From Amphimedon queenslandica (taxonomy: Eukaryota; Porifera; Demospongiae; Haplosclerida; Niphatidae), in contig NW_003546654.1 of the NCBI RefSeq assembly GCF_000090795.2, positions 27,688 through 91,687 of the forward strand: a stretch of 64,000 nt of DNA, in the 5' to 3' direction. The position numbers were made by a program, and so were the translations under genes. The notes beneath the pieces were generated by a model, which made no database searches, was not told where the DNA came from, and was given only the letters and a program-made list of their open reading frames with translations. Shown here piece by piece: positions 22,392 through 33,515 of the stretch (positions within the stretch are counted from its first letter, which is position 1; each line of letters begins with the position of its first letter).

Positions 22392-23751
22392 ATAGTTTTC
22401 TACATTATTATTTGATTATTGTATGGATACTCTGAAAAAAGACGACCACTCCTCTACAACGACTGTAAGACCATTATGATCACGTGACTATCATGTGACT
22501 TATTGTTACTATTTATAGATCCACTGTCTACGGATTATATACAACACATTATCCAGTACACAGTGTAGACCACACCTACTGACACACCTCCCTCCACTAA
22601 TTGATGTCATTATTAAATTGATGTCTTTTTGCGTTACAAAAACAACAGAAAAGCAATTAAAATCAGTATGGACATAGACTAATGCTGTGTAGCATTTTTA
22701 TTGTATTTTATGTCATTTCTGCTTTCTTAGGATTATAATGGTACTGCCATTAGTGATCACTCATTATCAGTTGCTGCTTTATTACTGAATGACATGAACA
22801 AGGAGCAAATTATTAAAGTAAAAAAGACAAATTAAAACTTAATCCACTCCCCCATATTTATTCATTGCAGGTTCTACACTCCACTTACTGGCTGATTGCT
22901 AATTCACTTAGCACCAATTCTCCACTACCAGTTGCCGGTATATATTCTCTTCTTCATTCTTGTGGTCCTTTAAATCATCATGATCTCAAAGAGACTCTCT
23001 GTGCTTTATTTAATACCTTGCTGAGTGCCGAGTTGCCATGGTTACCCAAACAGCTGGTGCTTGAGTCTTTTAAACATTTTGCTGAAGTGACTCCATTTTC
23101 TGATATCCTTGAGAAGTGCATACCAGAAAGTGTCAGTTCATTTGTCATTGACTTCATTCAGAAGGTAAGAGTAAAAAAATAATACCTTCTTGTAAAAAAA
23201 CAGAGCAACTTTCTTGTACCAAAGTGTCCATTATAAAGAGGCTAGTCTGTATGTTAGTAACGTGGTAGTGTTACTATATGCTTAGATATTTATGTTAAAA
23301 TAAATTGTGTCAATTTTGTTTTATTTTGCTGTAGATTCCTCACGGTTGCAATGGGCACCCTGAACTACTGGAGACCTCAAATATAATTAAAGTATTATCA
23401 GATCAAAGACAGTATCTGCTTAAAGGAAAAGTTGAACAAACTGAAGATCAGGAGTCTATTGTTGAAGCAGAACCAACTAATACTGCAATGGAGATTGAAG
23501 GGAATGGTATCACCAATGTGTCTTCAGATAATATTGTAAATCAAATTTGCATGCATAGTTTTGCCAGTTAATATTCCTTTCTCCTCTTTTAGACCGATCA
23601 GGATATTCTGTCAGATTTTAGTTCTTCATGGTCACAGCTACAGTCTAGTATATCAGATACTTCTTCACTTACTCCATTGATGAGAAGTGAGTTGACAAAG
23701 ATCTGGAATGAATTAGGAGAATATTTAAAAACAAAACATGATGATAAATAA
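18177..23751 (+). CDS. FIRRM: FIRRM (C1orf112)-like protein
   Basis: A long gene of about 20 short exons, all on plus. Recognised by matches to what I recall of the vertebrate FIGNL1-interacting regulator: LKLCRFFASLI near 19627-19660, then an LPVSLPG...EVSLYEHLCVHVCSLV block at about 20608-20705. The vertebrate protein has LKLCRFFANSL and LSLPVHL...VAVTLYQHVCVHLC. Other exons are leucine-rich helical pieces (LPWLPKQLVLESFKHFAE, DYNGTAISDHSLSVAALLLN). FIRRM acts with FIGNL1 in removing RAD51 and in recombination. The start at 18177 joins MNVRDSNLK to SGDSESQLQCLLSSLED and reads on through IVECFGFLVDSL. Some middle exon borders are uncertain. One intron holds a repeat array (21060-21960). Confidence 0.75.
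21040..21965 (+). repeat. Rep-B tandem array (five units of about 177-186 bp) in a FIRRM intron
   Basis: Units carry AAGGCTATAGCCCATGG, then TTTTTTCCAAAAAATGGCTC, ATTTTTATTACATTTTCTGA, GTGTAGAAAGTTTGAG and TTACGGCCATTTTAA. The AAGGCT marker recurs at 21250, 21428, 21614 and 21791. The first unit opens with the Rep-A-like CCTGTACTCTAGTACAG. The same array type is at 34450-35250. Confidence 0.88.
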
Positions 23752-24007
23752 TAATATTATGATCCTCTGTGTTAAATTTATATCTTTGTATATATACATT
23801 TTAACAGCAATGACCAATTCACCATAAACAATTATAAAATATAGGGCAGCTGCACCTCCAGCCAATAGTGAACCCACCCACGTAATAATTTTAATTAATA
23901 TCTAATTAGCCACGCCCTCTAAAGTGGGTGGGCCTTGTAAGGTTGTTGTGAGAGCATAAAAATGAATTAAGTGACTGCTTTCTAAACTTTTATAAGATTT
24001 AGAAAGA

Positions 24008-26034
24008 ATGCAAGAAGAAGGAAGAAGGCCTTTCGTGATTGGAGTAGCTGGTGGCACTGCCTCAGGAAAGGTAGGTCCAGAAAGAAAGAGAGAAAGAAAG
24101 TTGAATAATGAAATTAAAATAATAGTTGTATATACACCATGTTTTACGTTTATACCCTACTTGTTTGAGAATCATCATTTGTGCACATTATATTGAGGTT
24201 TTTGTTAAAATTATTATTTCACATCTACCTAATATGGCTTTAAAGTCACTGCCAAGAAAGCAGCCATTATTCTTCAGTAAAATAGTATTATACTCATCTC
24301 AATGTAGTGTTATTACTATGAGTAATACTAATGATGATAGTAATAATCATTGTATTCTTTTTTTTAATTGTCAGACTTCAGTATGCCGTAAAATAATGGA
24401 GGCAGTTTGTCAGGAGGGGGTCAATCCAAAGGTAGTCATGATAAGTCAAGACAGTTTCTATCGTGATCTCTCTCAGGAACAGAGGGAGAGGGCTTCAAGG
24501 AATCAATACAACTTTGATCATCCTGGTAAGACATAGTGACAACATGGCAACTAGTTGTTTTTGTGCTTGAACTTTTATGTATAATTTATGTTTATGATGT
24601 AGTGAAAGTTAATGAATTGAGTGTAGTTTCACCAGATTTTTAACAGCTTAAAATTAGATTGCTACTTCAAATGAGCTACTAATATAAAGATATTGTTGTT
24701 GTAACTAAGGATCATTTGCTGTTTATTTGCTCAGTCTGCAGTTATATAGTCTGATGTAATTCATGTGCTTACCAAATGCAATCTGGAACTATAGCTCATG
24801 CTTACCTTGCAATATGACCTGTTTATTGTGCAATCTGCTTACTACTCAGTGCAACTATCATGCTTCATGCTGCAATCTCATGAAGTTAGCATGCAATTTC
24901 TTATATAGTAGACTAGACTAGGCAAAGTAGCTACAATTGCAATATCAGCACAAGTTATTGATAATGCAAGAATCTATTTATCCTAACAATTTTTATAGCT
25001 ATTCATTTCTGATTGCTGTTATTCTTTCTGCTGAAGTAATGAATATCATTATTCCTTTTATTAAGATGCATTGGACATTGACCTGCTAAAGAAAACACTT
25101 AGGGAGATTGTGGCTGGTAGAACTGTCGACATACCTGTGTATGATTTCAAGACTCATACCAGGTAGGTATCAAAACATGGGCATGAGTCTTCGCTATATA
25201 ATAATCATTATTAGCATGGGGACAAGTATATATATTTAAGTGGGCCCATAGTTATTGCAATTTCAGATTATATTTTTTTTTAGATCAAAGACAGAGCGTA
25301 GAGTAATCCAACCTTCTGAGGTAATACTAGTTGAAGGAATCCTCATTCTCTATGATCCTGAGATTAGAGAAATGCTTCAAATGAAGCTCTTTGTGGACAC
25401 GGACAGCGACACAAGGCTAGCTAGAAGAGGTGGTGATCAGTATCCATAGCGACTGATACTATCAATATTGTTATGTGTTTAGTTTTAAGAGATATTCAAG
25501 AGAGAGGTCGGACATTAGAATCAGTTCTTGATCAGTACACTGTGTTCGTGAAGCCTGCCTTTGAAGAATTCACACTCCCAGTTAGTGATTGATAAATACT
25601 GTAATATAGTGCATGATCAAATTGGTGGTTTTTAAAAGATTTTGCAATGACATGTCATTGAGCATGCACCAAAATAGCAGATTTTATAGTGAACCCACCA
25701 ATTACTAATATTTCAACTATACTCTATAATTGCTGAGCTCTATTAAGAATTTTACTATAATATTCATTCTCTCTTTTAGACTAAGAAGTATGCTGATGTG
25801 ATTATACCTAGAGGAGCTGAGAATGATGGTACTCCAATACATGACCATGCACTATATAATCAATATCTGTATTTCTTAGTTGCAATTAATCTCATTATTC
25901 AGCATATCAAAGACATCATTTCTGGTAAGTTAAAGTTAGAAGACATGACAGGGTCTAGAGGTGGCCTCTCATTCCCAGCAAGAAAGAGACATGTTTCAGA
26001 ATCCTCAGCTATACCTCTGGCACGCCCTCACTAA
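24008..26034 (+). CDS. UCK: Uridine-cytidine kinase
   Basis: Phosphorylates uridine and cytidine in pyrimidine salvage. Seven exons: 24008-24070, 24375-24525, 25066-25162, 25284-25429, 25483-25580, 25780-25828, 25880-26034 (759 nt, 252 residues, the usual UCK1/2 length). Walker A GGTASGKT spans the first splice junction. Then [64 protein letters not shown] and [10 protein letters not shown]. The 51-nt intron 25829-25879 has no stop and a length divisible by three, so retaining it would insert 17 residues into the conserved AENDVAINL segment. It lies 256 bp downstream of the FIRRM-like gene, same strand. Confidence 0.92.
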
Positions 26035-26241
26035 GAGACTATTAGAGTGCTTTATTGTTGTTTATTGTTTAAGTTTATTATTTTGTTTTTGGAAGGACTG
26101 TATTATATATTACTTAGTGCCTTATTTGGTGTTGTAAATTTTAATTTTGAATTTAATAGCTCATAATTATGTAAATTACAAAAAGGTAGACCTCATTGGC
26201 AGCTTACAGTCACAAAATAGCATTTTATAATAGAAACTAAG

Positions 26242-27264
26242 TCAACAGTAACTTGAATCTAAGTTAGATGACCTTATACATTCATAGGTTGTACTTGATG
26301 AATTTAGTGTTCCTTTTGTCAAAACATAATTAGAAACAACATTTTTTGATACTTTCTCTTGCTGTATCGTTTCCCTCCGTTTCTTCTTGTGTTTCAATAT
26401 GCAAAGATGAATGACTATAACTAATCCAGTCACTGGCCCAGGAGCTGATAAAAGTAGAGTGAGAGTAAACTGGACACTCAATCTTTCGATGGAAGAAGAA
26501 GCTATATAGACAGAGAGATAGATAGAGGAAAACAGTATTGTAATGATTGGATAAACCATCAGGGGTAGTAATGGCTGAAGTAGTGTCCTCCATCTATTTG
26601 AAGTTAGTAAGGGATTCTCTTCTTCATTTTTATCTTCTTTTGGTCTTGAGTGTAAGCAAGCTTTGATAAATATTACTATCACCATTACTATTATTGCCAA
26701 GTGGGCAACACTCAGTAAAATGCAAAAGCCCATAACAATATGTTCGGCAATGATCTCTTTATGAGACGATGAATTGGAGTTCCACGAAAAGGTGCAGTCG
26801 TCAAATTCGACAAAAATGAAATAATAAATGTAAATTAACGTTCCTAAAAGTGAACTGACAATCGTCAAAGCATCGAGTCTCCGAAATATTTTCATGTCTT
26901 TGAGACAAACGATGCATAAAAAGAGAATAAGACTCAGCCAGAATGTGAGGAGTAAATTGGTAAAATAAGAAGCTGGTACCAATCCTGGCATAATCCTTTC
27001 CAGAGTTTTATAATATTCAGAATCATTGTAGCCAAAGAAAATGAGAAGGAGACTTTCAGAAAGTGAGAAAATCATCATAACTATCAACTTGTACACAATG
27101 AGTCTCTCTACAATGTTCTTAAAGAATCTACTGACTATTATGATCACAAGAGCCATGATGCATATAATAGTTCCAATGCTGCCCATCACACCTTGTGTAA
27201 CGTTCATCAAGATGACCTCCCCATTCCAGCTGCAGTTACTAGAATTGCTGTTATTATCATCCAT
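26242..27264 (-). CDS. Intronless seven-transmembrane receptor, class unassigned
   Basis: One exon of 340 residues. The short N terminus has several sequons (NSSNCS, NVTQ), followed by hydrophobic segments at about 26-48, 55-77, 98-122, 131-153, 175-203, 232-258 and 262-290. The tail is Lys/Arg- and Ser-rich. There is no DRY and no NPxxY; the end of TM3 reads CLKDMKIFRR. A cysteine in the second outer loop (DDCTFSW) is present. Lack of introns is unlike all its neighbours and common for lineage-specific animal GPCRs. It is convergent with UCK and shares a 160-bp promoter region with TM2D2. The ligand is unknown. Confidence 0.78.
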   Translation of the reverse strand: MDDNNSNSSNCSWNGEVILMNVTQGVMGSIGTIICIMALVIIIVSRFFKNIVERLIVYKLIVMMIFSLSESLLLIFFGYNDSEYYKTLERIMPGLVPASYFTNLLLTFWLSLILFLCIVCLKDMKIFRRLDALTIVSSLLGTLIYIYYFIFVEFDDCTFSWNSNSSSHKEIIAEHIVMGFCILLSVAHLAIIVMVIVIFIKACLHSRPKEDKNEEENPLLTSNRWRTLLQPLLPLMVYPIITILFSSIYLSVYIASSSIERLSVQFTLTLLLSAPGPVTGLVIVIHLCILKHKKKRRETIQQEKVSKNVVSNYVLTKGTLNSSSTTYECIRSSNLDSSYC

Positions 27265-27424
27265 ACTTGCTAGGAATTTCCACTATTTTCCAGTCAGAGT
27301 TGAGCCCCTGCAATAATGAAAAAGGTGGGGCTCATTAGCACCAAGCAAGCTAGAGTATGCAAAATTAATTATTCATTACAAGGTGGAGCTTGTAAATAGG
27401 CGTGGTGTAAATATTTTGCTAGCA

Positions 27425-28195
27425 ATGATGAAGGAATCTTTCTGTCCACATCTCCTCTTATTACTGTTAGTAGCTGCTGGTGGAGACTGTCTCAAGTGGA
27501 GCGAGACTGATACTTGTAGTGAGACGGTACTAGATGAAAGCTATGACCCCAGCACACCTAATGTTCTCTGCTGCTTGCTGTAAGAATAAAATAGAATTTA
27601 TTTATTTTATTCTGGACTGCTTCTCTTCCTTATAGACCAGACTCATACTACCAGTGTGACGAGCCACAGTCCATTGATGATGATACTAACACTACTGACA
27701 ATGATACCATAGGGTACTGTAACACAGTACGTCAGTAATATAAAATACAAGTTAATTTTTATGATATATATCTTTTATATTTGTTTCATTAATAGTTTGG
27801 TAGTGAGTATTACGAAGATGTTGAGAATACTTCTGTATACTGTACAGTACTGGATGGAGTTCAATGCTACGGAAATAAAACTTTTATTAAGAAAAACGTA
27901 CCCTGTGTTAGGTGAGGTAATGTAGCCTCTTTAATGAGGACATTTTGTAATGTCCCAATTATCATTATTTTCTATTTATAGGTATAAAGGAATATATTTT
28001 CCTACTATTCTAATATTTTCGGTATTTCTTGGTTTACTCGGAGTCGATCGATTCTGTCTCGGCTACTGCTGTCTGGGTGTGGCTAAATTATTAACGCTAG
28101 GGGGTCTGGGGGTTTGGTGGATTGTTGACGTCATTTTACTCCTCACTGGTTCATTGACCCCTGATGGGGGGTACAACTGGGACCAATATTATTGA
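27425..28195 (+). CDS. TM2D2: TM2 domain-containing protein, TM2D2-like
   Basis: Four exons: 27425-27579, 27636-27726, 27796-27911, 27982-28195 (576 nt, 191 residues). Signal peptide, cysteine-rich ectodomain with sequons, then [10 protein letters not shown] before the TM2 domain. The TM2 domain has two helices around [20 protein letters not shown] (the DRF motif) and [17 protein letters not shown], ending in [13 protein letters not shown], which parallels the vertebrate TM2D2 C terminus. TM2D proteins are conserved animal membrane proteins linked to Notch signalling in flies. Start at the MM pair (27425); ATG 27383 upstream would give a longer non-hydrophobic leader. Confidence 0.9.
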
Positions 28196-28269
28196 ATATT
28201 AAAACGACCCCCAGGGGCCAAAACTTTATTGTGTATCATTGTTGAGATATTTTTAAGACTTTTACTCTA

Positions 28270-28870
28270 TAAATCCAAATACAGACCAGCCTCTATATAA
28301 TGGACACTGTGTCTCTGTTATACAGAGGTGTCCTTTATGTGGAGGTTATTTTATACAGTAAGGAATGTAGTTGGTACACTAGGTGCTGTCCGTTAAATGG
28401 AGGTGTATGCTAGAGGTGGGGGATACGATACCAAAGTACTCATATATCCGATACCAGGCCTCCGATACCAAGTACTCAATACCAAATCCTGGTATCGAGT
28501 AGTGGTAACCACGCCCCACCACACCTATTTTATTACGTCATAATAATGCCCACACCCCTTAATAATTACAAAATGGCGGCTTATTTCTTTTCGCTTTATT
28601 AATAACTAATTATAACTTAATTGCGCATGCGCAGTAGCTGACTACTCATTCACTACTCGATACCATCGATACTGAGACTCAGACTACTTGGTATCGGTAT
28701 CGATTCAAAATTTCTGGTATCGCCCACCTCTAGTGTACGCTATTATTAAAAGAAATGAAGGTTCCAACAATAATTCATAAGTGAATTCCTACTACAGAAT
28801 GCAAAACACTACATAGGAACATAAACTAGCTATTATAAACTTCAAAATGTCTTTCACCATTATTCTTAAA
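28270..28870. mobile_element. Rep-C MITE copy interrupted by a hAT-type element
   Basis: 28281-28410 is a Rep-C copy (CCTCTATATAATGGACACTG, ACACCTCTGTATAACAGAG in reverse). It breaks at GTGTATGC and resumes as GTGTACGC at 28733. The insertion is listed separately. The rest to 28887 shows no gene. Confidence 0.8.
28411..28732. mobile_element. hAT-type MITE, 322 bp, nested in Rep-C
   Basis: Terminal repeats TAGAGGTGGG at 28411-28420 and CCCACCTCTA at 28723-28732. The 8-bp target duplication GTGTATGC / GTGTACGC has one mismatch. Several GGTATCG/CGATACC blocks make the interior self-complementary. Confidence 0.85.
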
Positions 28871-28887
28871 ACCATTACTCCTTCCTT

Positions 28888-30717
28888 TTAATTCTTTTCA
28901 CCATAATTATGATAAGCTTGTTTGATGTAGAACTCTCTCATTATTTCTAATGCTCTACTCTTTGACACTACATCTCCAGAGGCACAAGTTGCCACAGAAG
29001 TAGTGATACTCCTTGCTCCAGGTGAAGACCTCTTTGCTGCAGAAGCAGTGTCTTTAGTGGGGACAGAAGTAGCTGTGGTATCCTTTATGGGGACAGAACT
29101 AGTGTTCTTCTTTGCTGTAGAATTAGTGCTTTTCTTTGTGGTAGAGGTAGTGTCTTTTGAGGAAGCAGAAGAAGCATTCTTGGTGGCATTCTTAGTGACA
29201 GTAGTGCCCTTTGCTGCAGAAGTAGTGTTCTTTGTGGTAGAAATAGTGTTCTTTTTTGCTGGAGCAGTACTGCTCTTTGTAGGGGCAGTAGTGATTGTGT
29301 TGTTTGAGGTAGAAGTGATCCCCTTGGAAGAAGTGTCCCACTTGGCTACAGAAGTAGTGCTCTTTAAAGTAGAAGAAAGGTTCTTTGCAGCAGTAGAAGT
29401 ATTCACTGTGACAGGAGAAGTGACTGTGGTAGAAATGTTCTTTGTCTTTGAAGAAGTATCCTTCTTTGTTGTCATGGGAGAAGTGCCCCTTGAGGCAGAA
29501 GGAAGGTTCTCTGCAGCAGTTGAAGTATTCTCTTTCATGGAAGAGGAGTTGATTGTGGTAGAAGTATTCACTGTGATTGGAGCAGCTGGTAAGGTTTCTT
29601 CAGAGTCTTTGGGACAGCGAGTGCTGATCAAAAGGTCAGCAGAATCAGGACTTGATGCTAAAGATATTATAAAAATTAGACGATAAAATGAATATTAATT
29701 TACCACGTTCATCATCCGACTCTATTACAATTTTTTTAGTGCCTTGAGACACACCCCCCACGTCACCCTGTACAGCATCATCATATATGGACATGTCAAC
29801 AGTGGGTGGGGCTGAAGGGGGAGGGGCAGGGAGAGATGAGAGACCAATCAAATTAGTTGTAGAGGGTAAAGGAGCTACTAATGATGAAGGTATGGAGATA
29901 CTTGATGAAGTAATGGCTGCTTGAGGTTGAGCTGTTCTTGTTGAGCTGACTGATGGTGCTATTGAAAAATAAAGAGATGATAAAAGTAAAATAGATGCAG
30001 TACCTGATGCATATACATGTACTTATGCTGCGTAGAAAGTTTGAGCTCATTCCGATCAAAATTGGATTTTTAAATAAAGTTTTGAAGTTACTCAAAAATC
30101 AGGTCAAAGTCCCTGTATTATAGTACAAGGACTGGCTTTTTGCTTGTCACGGATTTCGTGACAATGGAACTAATGGGTTTTTGCTTGTTACGGATTTCGT
30201 GACAATGGAACTAATGGGTTTTTGCTTGTTACGGATTTCGTGACAATGGAACTAATCGGTTCTCATGCTAACCTGTATTCTGAAGTACAGTAGCACAAGG
30301 ATGCGGTGGTTGGGACTTGCAATGTGACATGCCTCCATACGATCCACTCTTACCAGCAACACAGAACCTGTGGTACCACACTGGCCCTTCCTCTCCGTCA
30401 AAAACAAGGTGACCAGAAGACGTGAACTTTCCAGCTCCCTCAGGAATTACAATTCTCAGGAAATACTGTTTTTGGGGTATCTTCTCTCGTAAGTCCCACC
30501 CAGGGAGCTTCATAGAGTCTCTGTTGATTAGAGGAGAGAGTTTCCTTATCTCAGAACCGCCTCTTGATATTTCAAGTCTGTTGGTTTTTCTTCTTTTTGG
30601 CGGAGGTGAATGGTGAAGTGAGAGAGAGGGAGGGAGAGGAGGAGGAGAAGAAGAGGATTGACGAGGACAGGAACGAGTTTGATCGGTAGTGGGTTGGACC
30701 TTTTGAACATCATTTAC

Positions 30718-30805
<88 letters not shown>

Positions 30806-32788
30806 CTCACGGTCTGATAAGTGATCTTGTGATTCATTGACCAAAGGAAGAGGGAAAGTGGAAAGAGGAGGAGGTAAAGAGGGAGGGGCCAGAGAATGAG
30901 AAGGGACGAGAGGAGGTAGTTTCTGTGACTCTGGTCTATCCATATTGTTCACTTGGCTCTCCGATATCTCAAAATCAAAAAAACCCATTTCGTCACTTTT
31001 AGGTGCGGCATTCTTACTCGATACTATAGGATCCTGAGACTCGGAACAAGATTGGAACTTTTGAACTAAACTAGGCGTGATTTCATAGCCAATGTCGTCA
31101 TCATCATCATTAGCTGTAGAACCATCATTGTTACTATTTATAGTCACAGCATCATTAATAGTAGATCCGTTATTGTTACTATTAATAGCAGTGATGTCAT
31201 CGTTACTAATAATAGTAGCACCATCACTGTTACTAATAATAGCAGCACCAACGGTCCCAGTTTGAGTATTGCCACTTTCCCCTCCATTAAGAATGCTCTC
31301 TTCTTCTCCCTCCTGCTGTAAATCCTTAGGATCTTCTTCCTGTAACTTGGCACTTCCATCATCATCATCTTGCTGCTGCTGCTGATTCCTGTCTTCTTTT
31401 TCCTTTAAATCTTTGTCTACTCCTTCTTCTTCTTGTTGCTGTGAGTTCTCTTCTTTTTGCTCTAAATCCTTCTCTTCCTCACCTTCTTGTCCTTGGCTAC
31501 AGTTTGTCCTTGAATCAATTGCTCCTCCTCCATTAGACAGATCCTCAAGTGCTTTGTGGCTTACCGTCTCCATTTCTTCTGAATCTTTCTTAGATTCTGA
31601 GGTATCCATTTTCAAAAGAGGATCATCATTATCAGTTTCATTTCTTGTCAAGGAATCCTCAAGCGTCTTCTCAGTGTTCTCTACAGCTGCTTCAGTTAAA
31701 TCTTGATCCATTGTTTCGCTCAGCCCTACGTCCATAACTTCAGATGAATCTTCATCCATTTTGTCTGTCAAATCTCCATCTAAACCTTTAGCTACACCTC
31801 CTCCATCAGTCATAGCTCCATCGTTATTCTCAGTTAGATCTTCATCCACAGCTTGAGTAAGATTATCATCTTTTAAAACTTCATCCACAGCTTGAGTAAG
31901 ATCATCATCTTTTAAAACTTCATCCACAGCACCTGTCGTTGTCGTTGGTGTTGTTGTTGTTCCCTCGTTAACTATTGGACCCATAGCATCTCCTGGTGTT
32001 ACTGTCTCTCCATTTTCTGTTGGACTGCCACCTGAACTAACCTCCATCACATCCACTTCTTCCTGGCTTACTTCTATATTTGAGTCTTTGGAAATGTTTG
32101 AGTCTTTGGAAACGTTCGGATCTTTTGAAGTCTCCAGTGGATTATTGTTATCGTCCATTAATACGACAATCTTACCATCCACAACTTTAATCGGAGCTAT
32201 TGTTACTGATCTGTCGTCAGTGACAATGATTTCTTCATCCGAATTGAAACAATCATTATCATCATCTTCTTCATATCCACCATTATTATCACCATTATCA
32301 AGTACTCCTTCATCATCATCATCATCATCATCTGTGGCTGGCCTCTTCTCCTTGCTGTGTGCCATCGTGAATCGGTCTATATCATTAAAGTCTTGACTGA
32401 AAGTTGGAGCTGCTTGAGTGAAATCAACGACGATGTCTACTACTTGAGGCACGACAACACTCATCTGATCGTTTTTAAAATTTCCTTTATTCGTAAAGTC
32501 ATTTCGAGACTCATCTACAGAGCTATCTTTGGTTAGAGGATCCTCCTTATTGGCTTTAGCCGCCTTGCTGCAAGCAGACCTCTTTCTATGTCTTGCTCTC
32601 TTTCGGCGCCTTTTCCTGCCAAAGGCAGAGGTGAAGACTAGGTCAGTCCTTGAGCACTGCTCAAAAAGCTCATCATAATCATCTTCCTCTTCATCCTCGG
32701 ACAGCATTTCCAATCCCTCCCTGTCATAATCCACTGGTTCTCTTTTCACATTAAGGCCCTCCCGGTCTGCCGCCATTTTTACTTCCAC
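28888..32788 (-). CDS. Large acidic, low-complexity nuclear-type protein, unrecognised
   Basis: Four exons: 32788-30811, 30716-30273, 29958-29704, 29657-28888 (3447 nt, 1148 residues). The N terminus MEVKMAADREGLNVKREPVD has a sumoylation-like VKREP, an acidic patch and a basic nuclear-signal cluster (GRKRRRKRARHRKR). A long Asp/Glu/Asn/Gln-rich stretch includes tandem AVDEVLKDDDLTQ repeats. The only dense, ordered-looking part is encoded in exon 2: WDLREKIPQKQYFLRIVIP followed by VWYHRFCVAGKSGSYGGMSHC. Exon 4 is Ser/Thr/Lys-rich and ends ALEIMREFYIKQAYHNYGEKN. I do not recognise the family. The opposite-strand reading of exon 4 and the poly-Ile/poly-Leu readings of the (ATT)n intron are not coding. 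Confidence 0.75.
30003..30130 (-). repeat. Rep-A copy in an intron
   Basis: Core ATGCTGCGTAGAAAGTTTGAG and ends with AGTCCCTGTATTATAGTACA. Single copy. Confidence 0.75.
30135..30262. repeat. Three-copy tandem repeat of about 41 bp
   Basis: TTTTTGCTTGT(T/C)ACGGATTT then CGTGACAATGGAACTAAT, three times, just upstream of exon 2's donor side in the acidic-protein gene intron. Confidence 0.85.
30719..30804. repeat. (ATT)n microsatellite
   Basis: About 28 units filling the short intron between exons 1 and 2 of the acidic-protein gene. Confidence 0.95.
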
Positions 32789-32880
32789 GTGAGAGGGTGT
32801 GACCTATTATTAGAGTTAACTAACTTTAATTAATAACTGTTGTGCTCATGCGCAGTTTGTTACTACCTACCACGTGCTTT
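32789..32880. promoter_or_regulatory. Bidirectional promoter (acidic protein / snoRNA host gene)
   Basis: Under 100 bp between the minus-strand ATG and the first mapped plus-strand exon. CACGTG occurs at about 32787 and again near 32871. TCATGCGCAG near 32847 resembles half of an NRF1 site. Confidence 0.45.
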
Positions 32881-32919
32881 ATGGTAATGGTGGATGGTAA
32901 GTTGGTAGAGGGTTGCTAA

Positions 32920-32985
32920 GGAAAATGATGTGATTCTGATAGGGACAACTGAAATGCAATGAAGTTTCTATCGTAATCTGATTCC
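32920..32985 (+). ncRNA. Box C/D snoRNA candidate 1 (intron 1)
   Basis: C-like box ATGATGT at 32925-32931, D' box CTGA at 32949-32952, C'-like AATGAAG at 32959-32965, D box CTGA at 32978-32981, closed by GGAA/TTCC. The stretch before D' (GATAGGGACAA) is complementary to TTGTCCCTATC, which I recall from conserved 28S rRNA. Confidence 0.65.
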
Positions 32986-33144
32986 ACATCTCTTTTTAAA
33001 ATATTTATTAATCTTATACCTGTTTTTTTCTTATTTTTAATTAGATATTTTAGTCTCTATTAGCGAATATGGCTGGGTTAAATTCAAAAATATTGATGAA
33101 TAGTAAGTGGTTATATTGTTTTATTTAATATTATATTCTACATT

Positions 33145-33236
33145 GAGGACATTAATGTGATGAATACATAGTTCAACTGATGCTGTGAAGCATTTTGAAA
33201 GAAAAAAATCTTTCGCTCCTATCTGATATTGTTCTC
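33145..33236 (+). ncRNA. Box C/D snoRNA candidate 2 (intron 2)
   Basis: C box GTGATGA at 33157-33163, D' CTGA at 33177-33180, C'-like TGTGAAG, D CTGA at 33223-33226. Flanks GAGGAC and GTTCTC can pair. The guide before D, TCTTTCGCTCCTAT, pairs (one G-U) with ATAGGGGCGAAAGA of 28S rRNA as I recall it. The guide before D', CATAGTTCA, matches the nearby TGAACTATG. Confidence 0.72.
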
Positions 33237-33414
33237 GTCCTTTTAATTAGAATCAATCAATATATTTAATAATCCATTTATTATTGTGTATGTTTTTTGT
33301 AGGTTTAATTTTGTAACAAATTGATCAAAATGAATGTATTTGGATCATGTACTTCAAAGAGACGAATTATTTTGATGATGTTAATGTAAGTACTTGACAA
33401 GTTATTGTGTTAGG

Positions 33415-33515
33415 ATGAGGTCATGTGATGATTACATAGTTCACCTGATGTGTCACATGACTTCCGTCATGTGACCGGTGATTGAAAATCTTTCGCCCCT
33501 AACTGATGCCCTCAT
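33415..33515 (+). ncRNA. Box C/D snoRNA candidate 3 (intron 3), paralog of candidate 2
   Basis: C box GTGATGA at 33425-33431, D' CTGA at 33445-33448, D CTGA at 33503-33506, perfect terminal stem ATGAGG/CCTCAT. It has the same two guides as candidate 2 (CATAGTTCAC and TCTTTCGCCCCTA). Between D' and D it carries an extra 10-bp perfect hairpin, GTCACATGAC-TTCC-GTCATGTGAC. Confidence 0.75.

Noticed and set aside
29003-29686. 227-residue open frame on plus
   Set aside because: It is the antisense of the Ser/Thr-rich last exon of the acidic-protein gene, which splices correctly on minus.
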